In this document: positions 35,472 through 44,803 of the stretch, piece after piece | Layout: each line of letters begins with the position of its first letter | Position numbering within the stretch: the stretch's first letter is position 1 | Source of the DNA: an uncultured Poribacteria bacterium | GTDB lineage: Bacteria > Poribacteria > WGA-4E > WGA-3G | Direction: 5' to 3' | DNA length: 64,000 nt | Assembly: GCA_958295855.1 (NCBI GenBank) | Contig: OY282383.1 | Coordinates: 1,592,481 to 1,656,480 of the forward strand | The notes under the pieces: model-generated | Databases searched by the model: none | What the model saw: the letters and a program-made list of their open reading frames with translations, nothing else | What the model was told of the DNA's origin: nothing | Translations under genes and position numbers: made by a program

Positions 35472-37384
35472 CGTTCATCTCCACTTTGCTTTTCTCTAAT
35501 GCTGTCTACTACTGACTTCAACAGCAAAACTTGAATCTGTGCACCTGACTTCGTATTTTGTAGGTAGCGTGTCACTCCAGGATAAACCAGGTTTTCATAA
35601 TACATACTGTGCTCTATATCAGCGAACCCAAACTGATCAGAATTTGAATTACCTTCATCCCAGGCAATCACCAATTTTAGTTCGCGAGGATCCTTAGCTT
35701 CCCGTTCTAAATCTCGAATCAGGGAGGATGCAGTAACTTTAAACTCAATCGCTTGAAGTTGCCTGTCATCTGCTGGTACTAAAGGAGGACTTTTATCCCC
35801 ACTCCGTCTTATGAGGAATCTTCCATCATACGGCTCCATCTGTGATAATCCAAAGCTTTGGTAACCTGTGAGGTATTCTCTGCCAAGTAACTCAAAGAAA
35901 AGGGCAATAACATCATTTTCATCCTTAGGCACTTTTTTGACCACAAGCTCAGGAATACCAAGGCTTTCACGTCGTAAAAAGAAATCGTACTGTTCTTCAG
36001 GACCCGGGGGAGTTATTCTCCCAACCCAACCAGATGCAGCCGTTTGAATCGTAGTTGCATAAGCATCGTTCACAAATCGTCGGATCCGATGGACCAGATG
36101 AGTATCAGTTAATTGTGACTTACCATAATTAAGTTGTGCATTTACATCTATGACTAAATCAAAGCAACGGACATACGCCTGATTACGACCTCGAGTCAAA
36201 TCTATTGCATGTGTCGTAGCCACTCCATTTACGGAAATCACACGTTGACTTCCACCGGGAAGGAATTCCTCAAACAAAGGGATATGACCAATAGTAAGGA
36301 GGATTCCGTTGATTCTCGGAAATAATTTTTCTCTGTATTCCTTTATTGATTCCCCGACTGTTTTTGGGAATGCCCCATGTTTGTCGGTGACCAGCTTTTC
36401 ATAATCTTCTCTGTCAAAATAACGGCGAAAATTAAATCCTTTCCAGGTTCGAGTAAGATTCTCACCCCCGCGTCCCAATGCTTCATCGTATAAACCTGGG
36501 CGATTTTGCTGCGAAACCCAATTACAGGTATCTGAGACAAGAAGGTATTTAGGTCTAATTTCGAATGAGAATTTCGTCTTTCCATCAAAAAGGTCTCCAA
36601 TTTCCTCCCCGAAAGCAGCTGAGGGGTCGGAGCAGGTCACGTTTATTTTAATAGCAGTATCCCCTAAATCCTTTTTTTTCCCAAGATAATTCAAAACATC
36701 TCCAGCGTATGTATGGCGACGGAGAAAAGCCTCCATTAAGCCTGCAAATCGGTTTTCATAAAAACCTCGTTTTACTGCCGATTTTAAGGTTTTGCCAAAC
36801 CCACTATCGTTGCCTTGCGGTAAGCATTGGGCGTGCATGTTTTGCATAAATTGCTCAACAGGGTCGTATGCAACATGGCTGGGAAATTGATAATAGACTT
36901 CTGTTCCCTTTTTTAGTGGAGATAAATCGTTAGGGAACTGACTAGGGACCTGTAAATTCGGAGGTGGGTCTTTCTCGAATTGGTAAGCATCCGAGATTTC
37001 ATAACAAAATGCGCCCTCGTTTGAACGTCCCCGGATACTAAATTTTTTGGAAGAGAACAATACAACTTTTATCCCTACGCCCACAAACCCAAAGAGTCGA
37101 GGGTTACCATCCCGTTTTGTTCCACCGCCAAGGAATAGGAGTTTTGGATTGTTTGGAAAACCAACACCAGTATCGGTAACTTTAACAGATTTCTTGTCTA
37201 AGTCGAGATGAATAGTGATTTCATGAGCGGTGCCATCTGCTTCGACAATAGCATCAATAGCGTTCTGGAGGGCCTCCCCTAAAACGATTTGCGTCGGGTT
37301 GTAAGCACTAATTGTCTGTTTAAGCTGATGCAGGTAATTCTCACGTAACTCTGCTGAAGGATTCAGTAAATCTAAGGATTCCAT
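35468..37384 (-). CDS. GHKL ATPase with putative PD-(D/E)XK-like C-terminal domain
   Basis: The 638-residue protein has N-box VLGEALQNAIDAIVEA (~34-49), G1 VKVTDTGVGFPNN (~73) and G2 GFVGVGIKVVLFSS (~98), plus IDLTRGRNQAYVRCFDLVIDVNAQ in the transducer part. In the last ~110 residues, DDRQLQAIEFKVTASSLIRD followed by LKLVIAWDEGN resembles the D...E-x-K core of restriction-type nucleases. If real, the ATPase carries its own cleavage domain. GGAG lies 9 bases before the ATG. It is the fourth gene of the operon and overlaps the next GHKL gene by four bases. Confidence 0.82.
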   Translation of the reverse strand: MESLDLLNPSAELRENYLHQLKQTISAYNPTQIVLGEALQNAIDAIVEADGTAHEITIHLDLDKKSVKVTDTGVGFPNNPKLLFLGGGTKRDGNPRLFGFVGVGIKVVLFSSKKFSIRGRSNEGAFCYEISDAYQFEKDPPPNLQVPSQFPNDLSPLKKGTEVYYQFPSHVAYDPVEQFMQNMHAQCLPQGNDSGFGKTLKSAVKRGFYENRFAGLMEAFLRRHTYAGDVLNYLGKKKDLGDTAIKINVTCSDPSAAFGEEIGDLFDGKTKFSFEIRPKYLLVSDTCNWVSQQNRPGLYDEALGRGGENLTRTWKGFNFRRYFDREDYEKLVTDKHGAFPKTVGESIKEYREKLFPRINGILLTIGHIPLFEEFLPGGSQRVISVNGVATTHAIDLTRGRNQAYVRCFDLVIDVNAQLNYGKSQLTDTHLVHRIRRFVNDAYATTIQTAASGWVGRITPPGPEEQYDFFLRRESLGIPELVVKKVPKDENDVIALFFELLGREYLTGYQSFGLSQMEPYDGRFLIRRSGDKSPPLVPADDRQLQAIEFKVTASSLIRDLEREAKDPRELKLVIAWDEGNSNSDQFGFADIEHSMYYENLVYPGVTRYLQNTKSGAQIQVLLLKSVVDSIREKQSGDER

Positions 37385-37437
37385 GTTACGAACTCCGTTT
37401 CAAATGTCTGCTAGATTAGATGTCTACGAGCGAACTA

Positions 37438-38256
37438 TCACTTATGGCAAATCAGGCACGGCTCCTCGTCGTCCTCGTCATCGTGGACATCGGTGAGGAT
37501 CTCTATCAGCCGGCGATTCGGTTTCACCGTTTTCTTGGATGCCATTGCCTGTTCCGCGCGCGCCTTAATCTCCGCTACCCGTTCTGGATGCGACAACTCC
37601 TCTAGACTTTCACCCTGAGACCACGTGAACCGCTCACCCGTCTCCGGATTAAATTTCTCGTAACTCTTGGCGAGTTCAAAAAGTTCCGGATGTTTTTCTA
37701 ACAGTCCCACCCACTCGGATTTGCGTTGGAAGAAGCAGAAGTAACACCCGGAACGCGTTCGCCAATCGTAATAGGTGGGGAGTCCGATCCCGTTCTCCTC
37801 CAAAATGCGGTAGACATCCGCTTTGGTGATGCCGTCCTCTTTAAAAGGATATTTGGGTTCAATATTACGGACAGAGGAGGTTTTTGGCGGTTTGTAGCCG
37901 ACGCGGTCTTCGTCGGCGCGGATGGCGATATAGTGATACGCTTTACCTGTGCCAACGTATTCCTCAAAGGGTTTGATTTTGAGGTTATAGGTGCACCAAC
38001 GCACTTGCGACGATGGCAGCAAGTTACCGTAAAGCGTCAGCCAGTGATCGAAGTCTCTGTCCATATTGAGACGTGCAATCGGTTTGCCGAGGAATGCCTC
38101 CAACCGATCCAGAAACTCGTAAGTCTCGGGCAATTCCTTACCGGTATCAGAGAAGAAGTATTCCATCTCTGGTACTCTGTCCCGCATATAAACGGCGAGT
38201 GCGGAGCTGTCTTTGCCGCCGGAAAGCCCAAGGATATGGCGTATTTTTTGTTCCAT
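37438..38256 (-). CDS. PAPS-reductase-family protein, DndC/BrxP-like
   Basis: The 272-residue protein has the PP-loop LGLSGGKDSSALAVYM (~9-24), a substrate region FFSDTGKELPETYEF, and RWCTYNLKIKPFEEYV. Cysteine clusters GCYFCFFQRK (~175) and PCLICHK at the C-terminus suggest an Fe-S cluster. The family includes DndC/SspD (sulfur activation for DNA phosphorothioation) and BrxP of BREX type 4. The C-terminal EDDEEPCLICHK tail is unusual. GAGAGGGG precedes the ATG, and it lies 11 bases after the large ATPase. It may perform a nucleotidyl or sulfur transfer to DNA, or act in sensing. Confidence 0.88.
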   Translation of the reverse strand: MEQKIRHILGLSGGKDSSALAVYMRDRVPEMEYFFSDTGKELPETYEFLDRLEAFLGKPIARLNMDRDFDHWLTLYGNLLPSSQVRWCTYNLKIKPFEEYVGTGKAYHYIAIRADEDRVGYKPPKTSSVRNIEPKYPFKEDGITKADVYRILEENGIGLPTYYDWRTRSGCYFCFFQRKSEWVGLLEKHPELFELAKSYEKFNPETGERFTWSQGESLEELSHPERVAEIKARAEQAMASKKTVKPNRRLIEILTDVHDDEDDEEPCLICHK

Positions 38257-38267
38257 GTTTCCCCTCT

Positions 38268-41200
38268 CTATTTTTCAAGTTGTTGCATCCATTTTTTTGA
38301 AATGCGCGCCAAAATTGCGATGTGAAGTTCGGGGTTGTCATCTACGTTGAACTTGTCAAAAACCTGCTTAATCGCGTCCTCTATTTCCGTAGCCCGCTCG
38401 TCGGCGGTCGGTGTTAAGGTGACAACCCGTTCCTGTTCGTGTTGGTTCGGCGTGGTGATTCCCACCCGAATTGGCTCGCCTGCTGATGATTCAGTGTGCT
38501 CCCGTTTTTCATAAGACACCGCTTCAAAATGCCGAAACTTCCGCGCTAATTCAGAAAGGTTAATCTCAAATTGGGCTTTATCTGCGTCTACCCACGATGC
38601 GGGCGGTTTTTTGGCAAGATAGGTTGCGATTGCCTCGATCCAACTGGTGAAATCGTGCCCGCCGCTACAAACTTGGATTAAAAATCCTTTGAGCTGCGTT
38701 TCAATTGCTACCCCTAACAAGGGTTCAGCTCTGGCGACTAGTTCGGCGCGAAGTTCTTCCTTCGTCGGAGACAAGTTGAACGCTTCCACTAGCAGGTGCT
38801 CAACGGAATTCAGCAAAGCACCGTAAGCCTGTCCTAACTCAGACAATGCGCCTTGCAGCGTGCTGAAAAAATCCGAGACTGCCTTTGAACTTGTTGTTGC
38901 TTCTGTGCCAAAAGCAGGGAATCCAAGTACTTCTGGCAACTCCTTAAAGAGCAGCACGTCCGGTTCACGCGCATTCTGAACGGCTTGGCGGAGGTTTTTC
39001 GCCCCTTCACTTAACGCTTGCGTTGTCAAAGTGTACTTGGGGAGTTGAACGATAAAGCCCATGAGGGGCGTGACCACCGTTAGCAAATCCGGGTTTTCGG
39101 TTTTTACTGGTTGGTTGAGTATCCCCAAAAATTGTGCAAACAGTTCTGCACGGATGCCCGCCATCCGAAACCGCTTTAGCTCAAATTGCTCTGGTGCTTT
39201 AAGCAGCCGTTCAAAAACCGGCATTGAGAGTTCGGCAACAAAGGAGCCGTTTTCGTAGAGCGCAATTTCTGTTTTGTAACAGTGCATCGCGGCGCATAAG
39301 AGGATAGGCAGTGGGCCGCTTCGCACACCGAGCGGCGGTGCCATCAGGCGTTCATAGAGTGCTATAACGGGTTGTCGCTCGCCTTCACACTCGGCAAGAA
39401 ACGCCTCGATGGCATTCCATGTGGGCACTATCCCGTTTTTATCGGGTGTTTTCGGAGGATGAAACCCCCAAGTTCCCAAAACGTGGCTGTGTATCCCTGT
39501 ATCCCATAAGAGAGAGCGGTAGATGCTCATTTCGGGCGGATAGCCGGTGATGCCCAGTTTTTCCTGCGCGCCGTTTTCAAGCATGGCTTGAATTAATTTC
39601 TTTCGTGCGGTTGTCACTGTAGCAGAGATTTTGCGCCGATTGATGAGTTCATTCTGAATAAGGGGCGTTTCGTGGTAAACCTCATCACATATTTTCGACA
39701 GGTGTTCGTTTCTCGCTCGTTGGGAGTTAATATCTACCAGTTGTCCCTCGTGATACCAGGTACAAGTGCCTTCGTTGTTTTCACTAAAAATGGCTGTTAA
39801 CCGATCTGACACCTTTCCCTCCGCTGCTATACGCCGTACTGAGAGCTCACGTCTTGCGACTGCGTCGCCTTCTAGTTCGGGTGTATTTTCCGCAACCCAA
39901 TGTAAGTAGGCAAGTTCAGAGACGGCATCGCGCAGAAAACCGATGGAACGCGGGATGGCAATCAATACCTCTTTGCGGGCCGATACGTCTATCCCACTAG
40001 CCTTTTCAACGAGCTGCGTAACCTCGTGTTCATTTTCAGGCAACGCGTAGAGTAGAAGCCCATCTGCCTCGCCGAGTGGCTCTCTCAGATCTGCATCAAA
40101 GTTTTCCACATCGGTGTATCGAACAGTGAAATATCGCAAGGTGCCGGTTTGGAATAGATGCCTTCGTGCAACAAGGGGACGTGTTGGCATATAGTGCGAT
40201 AGATCTGTAGCAAGGACGACTTTCGGGTCAACATGCCTTTCTGCCTCACGGAGTTTTGCCTCAATGTCAACGTCACTCCCTTCCCAAAGCGCATAAGCCT
40301 TATTGTAACGGCGGTAGATAGCAATTGAACGTTTTTTCAAAGTGGCAAGTGCTGTCTCAAATTCGCGGGTGAATCCTTCTGTTTTATCATCTAGCGCGTA
40401 ACGGAGCAGCTCATTTGAGGCTTTCAGATTGGGAATCACTTCTCCAACGATGCCGAGCAAACCAATGGTCTTAATCAATTTAACGGGCATGGCAGACGGA
40501 TCTGAGAAACGATCTACTGCGGATTCAATTTCTACCCACTTCTTGCCATTGTGAGAAACGGACAGTCGATTTCCGATAGTGGTGTTGAGATAATCGTACA
40601 GTTCCACGAGTGAAAACGTTGGTAGAGGCTCTCCGTTGTAATGTTGTGAGAACAGAAAGTCTTGTAATCCGTGCGGTTCGTTTGAACTGAGAAAAGCGAA
40701 GAGAGAGCGTTCGTTCTGTGCAAATCTCCGGAAAATCGAGTCTATAACGAGTACAACTGTCGGATGAAGTGGCAGACAATTTCTCAGGAGTTCACTAAAT
40801 TCGGCCTTGTCAAGTTGACTCGGTTTGAGGTCGAATTCAATAGGCACACCTAAAGTTCCTTCCTCATCTTTTGAAATCCTTTTGATAGCAGCCCCAATCA
40901 GGCGGAGTACCTGCTCGGTGGGTTCTACAAAGGCAACATCCTCAAATCGCCCCTGTACCTTCGCCCACTCCTCCTGTTGTGATTTGGCTACCTTATTTGC
41001 GTATTGTTCAAAGGCTTGATGCAGAATCGTCAGCAAAAGCAGCGGTGTCTGGTCACTTCGTGTGGCAAATTCAGCGAGCGTCTGGAGGACAAACACATCG
41101 CTTTGTGCTGGATGTTGTGCAGCGTGCTCAAGAAACTTGCCAAGTTCATCAATCACTAGCAATAAACCGCTCCCACCATTTTTCTTAATAGCACGCGTCG

Positions 41201-41759
41201 CTAACTCAAAAAGAGCAGTGATTTCAGATGCCTGTGGAAGGCTATCGTTGGTTTCCGCTGTTTTCAATAGTTTTCGGATCTTCCGCTGAAGTGAAGTAGT
41301 TGACGAAATTCCGAAATTCTTGAGGCCATCTTCTAAGCCACGCAGAAGGGCAATCGGAAGCGGTGCTCGCTCTCCAGAGATAAGCACTGGACAGAATCCA
41401 TATAGTGTCTTTTTTCCGCTACCGTTTGTGCCCATGAATCGCTCATATAGCGAGGCATCACCTCGTTTCAGCAGTGCTAAAGCCTGTTGCGTTGTCAGTG
41501 CCTCAGGATTTCCGAGCAACTTTGCGGCGAATAGTGCGAATGCTGATTTCCCCGAACCGTAGGGACCCGTAAGCGACCAGGCTTTTGATGTTGTCCCATT
41601 TTCAAGCGTCGAAACAACACGGGTCACTACCTCCCGCGCGGTAACAGTTAATATGTATCCGTCTAGGGCGTTGTCTGTATAGAAGTCGCGTTCGAGATGA
41701 ACTGAGCGTCGGAAACGCCCCTTGACCTGAAAAATATCTGACAACGGGACATTATCCAT
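38268..41759 (-). CDS. 1163-residue P-loop ATPase of DUF4007/PAPS defence operon
   Basis: Walker A TGPYGSGKSAFAL is at 64-76 and Walker B LLLVIDELGKFLEHA at 200-214, followed by sensor-like LLLLTILHQAFEQYA. The rest is long and helical with no further recognised domain. Such large AAA-type ATPases accompany DUF4007 and PAPS-reductase proteins in BREX-like and Pbe-like loci, similar in role to BrxC/PglY. A GAGGGG precedes the ATG, which overlaps the DUF4007 stop by eight bases. It probably powers assembly of the complex on DNA. Family membership beyond P-loop ATPase is inferred from context. Confidence 0.83.
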   Translation of the reverse strand: MDNVPLSDIFQVKGRFRRSVHLERDFYTDNALDGYILTVTAREVVTRVVSTLENGTTSKAWSLTGPYGSGKSAFALFAAKLLGNPEALTTQQALALLKRGDASLYERFMGTNGSGKKTLYGFCPVLISGERAPLPIALLRGLEDGLKNFGISSTTSLQRKIRKLLKTAETNDSLPQASEITALFELATRAIKKNGGSGLLLVIDELGKFLEHAAQHPAQSDVFVLQTLAEFATRSDQTPLLLLTILHQAFEQYANKVAKSQQEEWAKVQGRFEDVAFVEPTEQVLRLIGAAIKRISKDEEGTLGVPIEFDLKPSQLDKAEFSELLRNCLPLHPTVVLVIDSIFRRFAQNERSLFAFLSSNEPHGLQDFLFSQHYNGEPLPTFSLVELYDYLNTTIGNRLSVSHNGKKWVEIESAVDRFSDPSAMPVKLIKTIGLLGIVGEVIPNLKASNELLRYALDDKTEGFTREFETALATLKKRSIAIYRRYNKAYALWEGSDVDIEAKLREAERHVDPKVVLATDLSHYMPTRPLVARRHLFQTGTLRYFTVRYTDVENFDADLREPLGEADGLLLYALPENEHEVTQLVEKASGIDVSARKEVLIAIPRSIGFLRDAVSELAYLHWVAENTPELEGDAVARRELSVRRIAAEGKVSDRLTAIFSENNEGTCTWYHEGQLVDINSQRARNEHLSKICDEVYHETPLIQNELINRRKISATVTTARKKLIQAMLENGAQEKLGITGYPPEMSIYRSLLWDTGIHSHVLGTWGFHPPKTPDKNGIVPTWNAIEAFLAECEGERQPVIALYERLMAPPLGVRSGPLPILLCAAMHCYKTEIALYENGSFVAELSMPVFERLLKAPEQFELKRFRMAGIRAELFAQFLGILNQPVKTENPDLLTVVTPLMGFIVQLPKYTLTTQALSEGAKNLRQAVQNAREPDVLLFKELPEVLGFPAFGTEATTSSKAVSDFFSTLQGALSELGQAYGALLNSVEHLLVEAFNLSPTKEELRAELVARAEPLLGVAIETQLKGFLIQVCSGGHDFTSWIEAIATYLAKKPPASWVDADKAQFEINLSELARKFRHFEAVSYEKREHTESSAGEPIRVGITTPNQHEQERVVTLTPTADERATEIEDAIKQVFDKFNVDDNPELHIAILARISKKWMQQLEK

Positions 41760-42690
41760 AATACCCCTCTAAAAGTTCCATCGAATTTAAATCTCTATGT
41801 CGAAAGACCTGTTTCAAACCTGCGGTTTCGTCGTATTGCAACGCGCCCTCGGTAAGTTTTTCAAGTCTTTCAAGATACGTCGTCATAGTGTCTTCATCTA
41901 ACCTGAAAATTCGCCCGGGACTTGAGGGTGTATGCATGAGTTCCGAGAATGGCAGTGCTTCCAATGCGGGGAAGCGGACATCCCAAAATGCGACTATCGT
42001 TGCCGCAACAACCTCAATTGGCAGCGTCTCTTTTTTCCCTCGTTGGAATTCATATCCATTTCCATCGGGCAATTCGGCGATTAAGTTCAACTCAATGAGT
42101 GGGCAGTCAAACGTATCCTCAACTACGGCTGAGGTCTGACGTGACTGGCAGTAAGTGCGGATAAAGCAGTTAACATCCCGTTGAAGTGTGTTATCAGAAA
42201 CAGGTCGCATGGATGCTCTTTGCTGCAATGCCCACTCGGACAATTCCTCTTTGAATGTAGGCAGGGAAAATTGATTTCCCTTTAAAATGTTAAATGCCCA
42301 ATACCATGTGGTTGCCGGATTGATATGGGTCGCGATGTGCCAATGAATCAGCCATAAAGTGGCTGGATCATCAAGGTACGGGTCAAGCCCTTTTTGGGTG
42401 TCAAAAATAGTTTGGCCGAACTTAGTGGGAACAAATCGCCCGCGTTGATAGCCATCTGCTTTGATGAGCCCCGCGACACTACACCAATGCCGAATAGAAC
42501 TGACCATGTTTTTTCCGACACCTAAAGTCATAGCGGCATTCTCCGAGGAAAAGACGGTTGGGTCTTCTGTCACCGCATCAACCCCTTTCTTCAGCCACGT
42601 ATAACGAAATGGAAACGTCTGGTGGCCCGAAAAAGAAGGCCTTGCCAAGTATGGTGATTTTGTGTGTTCAGCTATTAGGAAATACTCCAT
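41752..42690 (-). CDS. DUF4007 family protein, first gene of defence operon
   Basis: ATG 42690 gives 312 residues. The longer TTG start at 42726 coincides with the promoter -35 box and is not used. The family signature is visible: PSFSGHQTFPFRYTWLKKG, then a helix-turn-helix-like ENAAMTLGVGKNMVSSIRHW and FVPTKFGQTIF, then LWLIHWHIATHINPATTWYW. DUF4007 proteins occur in BREX type 4, Pbe and Dnd-associated loci and probably bind DNA or organise the complex. The predicted transcription start lies at or next to the ATG and there is no ribosome-binding site, so the mRNA appears leaderless. Confidence 0.88.
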   Translation of the reverse strand: MEYFLIAEHTKSPYLARPSFSGHQTFPFRYTWLKKGVDAVTEDPTVFSSENAAMTLGVGKNMVSSIRHWCSVAGLIKADGYQRGRFVPTKFGQTIFDTQKGLDPYLDDPATLWLIHWHIATHINPATTWYWAFNILKGNQFSLPTFKEELSEWALQQRASMRPVSDNTLQRDVNCFIRTYCQSRQTSAVVEDTFDCPLIELNLIAELPDGNGYEFQRGKKETLPIEVVAATIVAFWDVRFPALEALPFSELMHTPSSPGRIFRLDEDTMTTYLERLEKLTEGALQYDETAGLKQVFRHRDLNSMELLEGYYG

Positions 42691-42697
42691 ATAATTT

Positions 42698-42726
42698 ATT
42701 ATACGATAAACAGCGAAAAAAGTCAA
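42698..42726 (-). promoter_or_regulatory. strong promoter of the DUF4007 operon, leaderless
   Basis: TTGACT (42721-42726), a 17-base spacer and TATAAT (42698-42703) on the minus strand. The expected start of transcription, ~7 bases on, falls at 42690-42691, the A of the DUF4007 ATG. Confidence 0.85.
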
Positions 42727-42890
42727 AACATTTTTACGGAAAGTATTTGGCTTTTGTGCTTTTTTCTATGAAATTCTCGCGATGCTTCATATTGATGCAC
42801 CCAAAAAAGTGCAGGTGTGCTATACTAAAATGGTGGGTTTCAACTGCCAATATTATTGTACGCCTATACCAGAGGATATACGCACCTGAC

Positions 42891-43610
42891 ATGCACATTG
42901 AAGTACTCAATTATCCTTTAGTCCAGATCCCTGCCGGGGCATTTGCGATGGGGACTATTCCGACCGGGCTACGGAAGACAGATCCGGAAGAACCCCAACG
43001 CAGCGTGACACTTGATGCTTACGCCATCGGCATGTATCAGGTTACGAATGCACAGTACGCACAATTTGTGGAGGCGACGGGTTATCCGCAACCGCAGTTT
43101 TGGGCAGATGCACGCTTCAATGCACCAGATTTTCCTGTTGCCGGCGTGAGTTGGTACGATGCCACAAATTTTTTAGAATGGCTGTGTGGCCTGACAAGCG
43201 AAGCGTACCGCTTGCCCACAGAAGCGGAATGGGAGAAAGCGGCGCGCGGTACCGATGGCAGGGAGTATCCGTGGGGCAACACATGGGATGCGGCTAAAGC
43301 AAATACTTCGGAATCTCAAAATGGACAACTGATGCCGGTTGGCAGTTATCCGGCCGGGGTCAGCCCTTACGGATGCTACGATATGGCGGGTAACGTTTCT
43401 GAGTGGTGCAGCGATTGGTTTCATGCTGAGACTTACCGATACTCGCCTTCCGATAATCCACAGGGGGCGATTGAGGGGCGACGTAAGTTAATACGGGGTG
43501 GTTCGTGGAGAGCGCGTGGGGAGTTCGCGGCACGATGCGCGAACCGGGCGGCGTATGAACCGATTCGCGCTGTTCATATCGTCGGGTTTCGGATTGCGAT
43601 AGACCTATAA
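42891..43610 (+). CDS. SUMF1/FGE-sulfatase-modifying domain protein
   Basis: The ATG at 42891 gives 239 residues; the frame opens much earlier, but the upstream part crosses the defence promoter. The FGE-like order is visible: IPAGAFAMG, YQVTNAQYAQFVEATG, FPVAGVSWYDATNFLEWL, RLPTEAEWEKAARG, YPWGN, GCYDMAGNVSEWCSDW, RKLIRGGSW and the C-terminal VGFRIAIDL. The family includes formylglycine-generating enzymes and many non-catalytic C-type-lectin-fold proteins. Only one cysteine lies in the late active-site region (ARCANR), so oxidase activity is doubtful. An extended -10 (TGCTATACT) lies upstream near 42817-42830. Confidence 0.85.
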   Translation: MHIEVLNYPLVQIPAGAFAMGTIPTGLRKTDPEEPQRSVTLDAYAIGMYQVTNAQYAQFVEATGYPQPQFWADARFNAPDFPVAGVSWYDATNFLEWLCGLTSEAYRLPTEAEWEKAARGTDGREYPWGNTWDAAKANTSESQNGQLMPVGSYPAGVSPYGCYDMAGNVSEWCSDWFHAETYRYSPSDNPQGAIEGRRKLIRGGSWRARGEFAARCANRAAYEPIRAVHIVGFRIAIDL

Positions 43611-43691
43611 GCGTTAGGCTACGCTTGAATGCTGGAAAGTTAGAAGCGTGGAAGAGGGGGAGGGGAAAAATCCATCCTTTTAAAGAACACA

Positions 43692-44756
43692 ATGCACAAA
43701 GAACAATTATCAAAATTCAGGGATTCGCTGTTGATGTGGTTTAAAGACTATCAGCGGAACATGCCGTGGCGTGAGACTCGCGACCCGTACCGTATTTGGG
43801 TTTCTGAGGTGATGCTTCAGCAGACGCAGGTTAAAAAGGTTGTGGGGTACTATGAGAAATTCATTGCGCGATTTCCGGATGTGCAGCAGCTGGCATCGGC
43901 GGCGTTACAAGATGTACTGAAGGTGTGGGAAGGTTTGGGTTATTATGCGAGAGCGCGAAATATCCACAAAGCTGCCCAAGTCATCGTAGAAGAACTGGAT
44001 GGGGAAATACCAAACGACTATTATGCTTTTCGGAAATTGCCTGGCGTTGGGGATTACAGTGCGGCAGCGGTGCTGAGCATCGCCTTTAATGCGCCGTATG
44101 CTGCGGTAGATGGGAACGTCAAACGGGTGTTGGCACGTCTGTTTCTCATGGCAGCACCGATTAACGATTCCGCTTCGGCGAAGCAATTTCGGGAAAAAGC
44201 GGACACACTTTTAGATGCAGAGGTACCCGGGCTTTTCAATCAGGCGATGATGGAATTGGGGGCAATCATCTGTCGTCCGCAATCGCCACTCTGTCTTGTA
44301 TGCCCTGTGAATTCGTTTTGTGGAGCGTTTAGCACGGCGCGCCAGGGGGAGTTTCCGGTGCGGCGTGAAAGAAAGCCGACCCCAGAACACCACATCGCTG
44401 TTGGCGTTATCTACAGAGCAGGCGAGGTTTTAATAACGCAGCGGCAACTTGATGGATTGCTCGGCGGGTTATGGGAGTTTCCGGGGGGACGACTTGCCGA
44501 GGGCGAGCCCGCTGAAGAGGCGTGTATCCGCCATATTGCTGAGGTTGTTAACCTCACTGTCACCAACGTGCGATACCTCACCCGCGTCAGGCACGCCTTC
44601 ACCCATTTCAAAATTGTTGTGGATGTGTTTCAATGCGATTATCAAGCGGGCGAGGTTGTTTTGCAAGGGCCAAGAGACGCTGAGTGGGTTGAGATTGCAG
44701 CACTGAGCGACTATCCGCTGCCGCGCGCTACGCATAAATTTCTCGCGATGCTATAA
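43692..44756 (+). CDS. mutY: A/G-specific adenine glycosylase MutY
   Basis: MutY removes adenine mispaired with 8-oxoguanine. The 354-residue protein has catalytic E39 in WVSEVMLQQTQ, the helix-hairpin-helix LPGVGDYSAAAVLSIAF, catalytic D140 in AAVDGNVKRVL, and the Fe-S cysteines C194, C201, C204 and C210. The C-terminal third is a NUDIX-like domain for 8-oxoG recognition (LLGGLWEFPGGRLAEGEPAEEA ... HAFTHFKIVVDVF). All features of an active enzyme are present and its length is typical. It is a plus-strand gene 80 bases after the SUMF1 gene. Confidence 0.95.
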   Translation: MHKEQLSKFRDSLLMWFKDYQRNMPWRETRDPYRIWVSEVMLQQTQVKKVVGYYEKFIARFPDVQQLASAALQDVLKVWEGLGYYARARNIHKAAQVIVEELDGEIPNDYYAFRKLPGVGDYSAAAVLSIAFNAPYAAVDGNVKRVLARLFLMAAPINDSASAKQFREKADTLLDAEVPGLFNQAMMELGAIICRPQSPLCLVCPVNSFCGAFSTARQGEFPVRRERKPTPEHHIAVGVIYRAGEVLITQRQLDGLLGGLWEFPGGRLAEGEPAEEACIRHIAEVVNLTVTNVRYLTRVRHAFTHFKIVVDVFQCDYQAGEVVLQGPRDAEWVEIAALSDYPLPRATHKFLAML

Positions 44757-44803
44757 CGAAAGCGCGCGGAGCCGGGGCACCGCCTCTGCAATGCCAAGGC
44801 ATA

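Noticed and set aside
33015..42690. Direct labelling as a canonical BREX or Dnd system
   Set aside because: PglZ, BrxL, PglX, DndD and DndE are all absent from the window; only DUF4007 and the PP-loop protein are clearly shared.
42558..42890. N-terminal extension of the SUMF1-domain protein
   Set aside because: It runs through the DUF4007 gene start and promoter and matches nothing; the family begins at ATG 42891.
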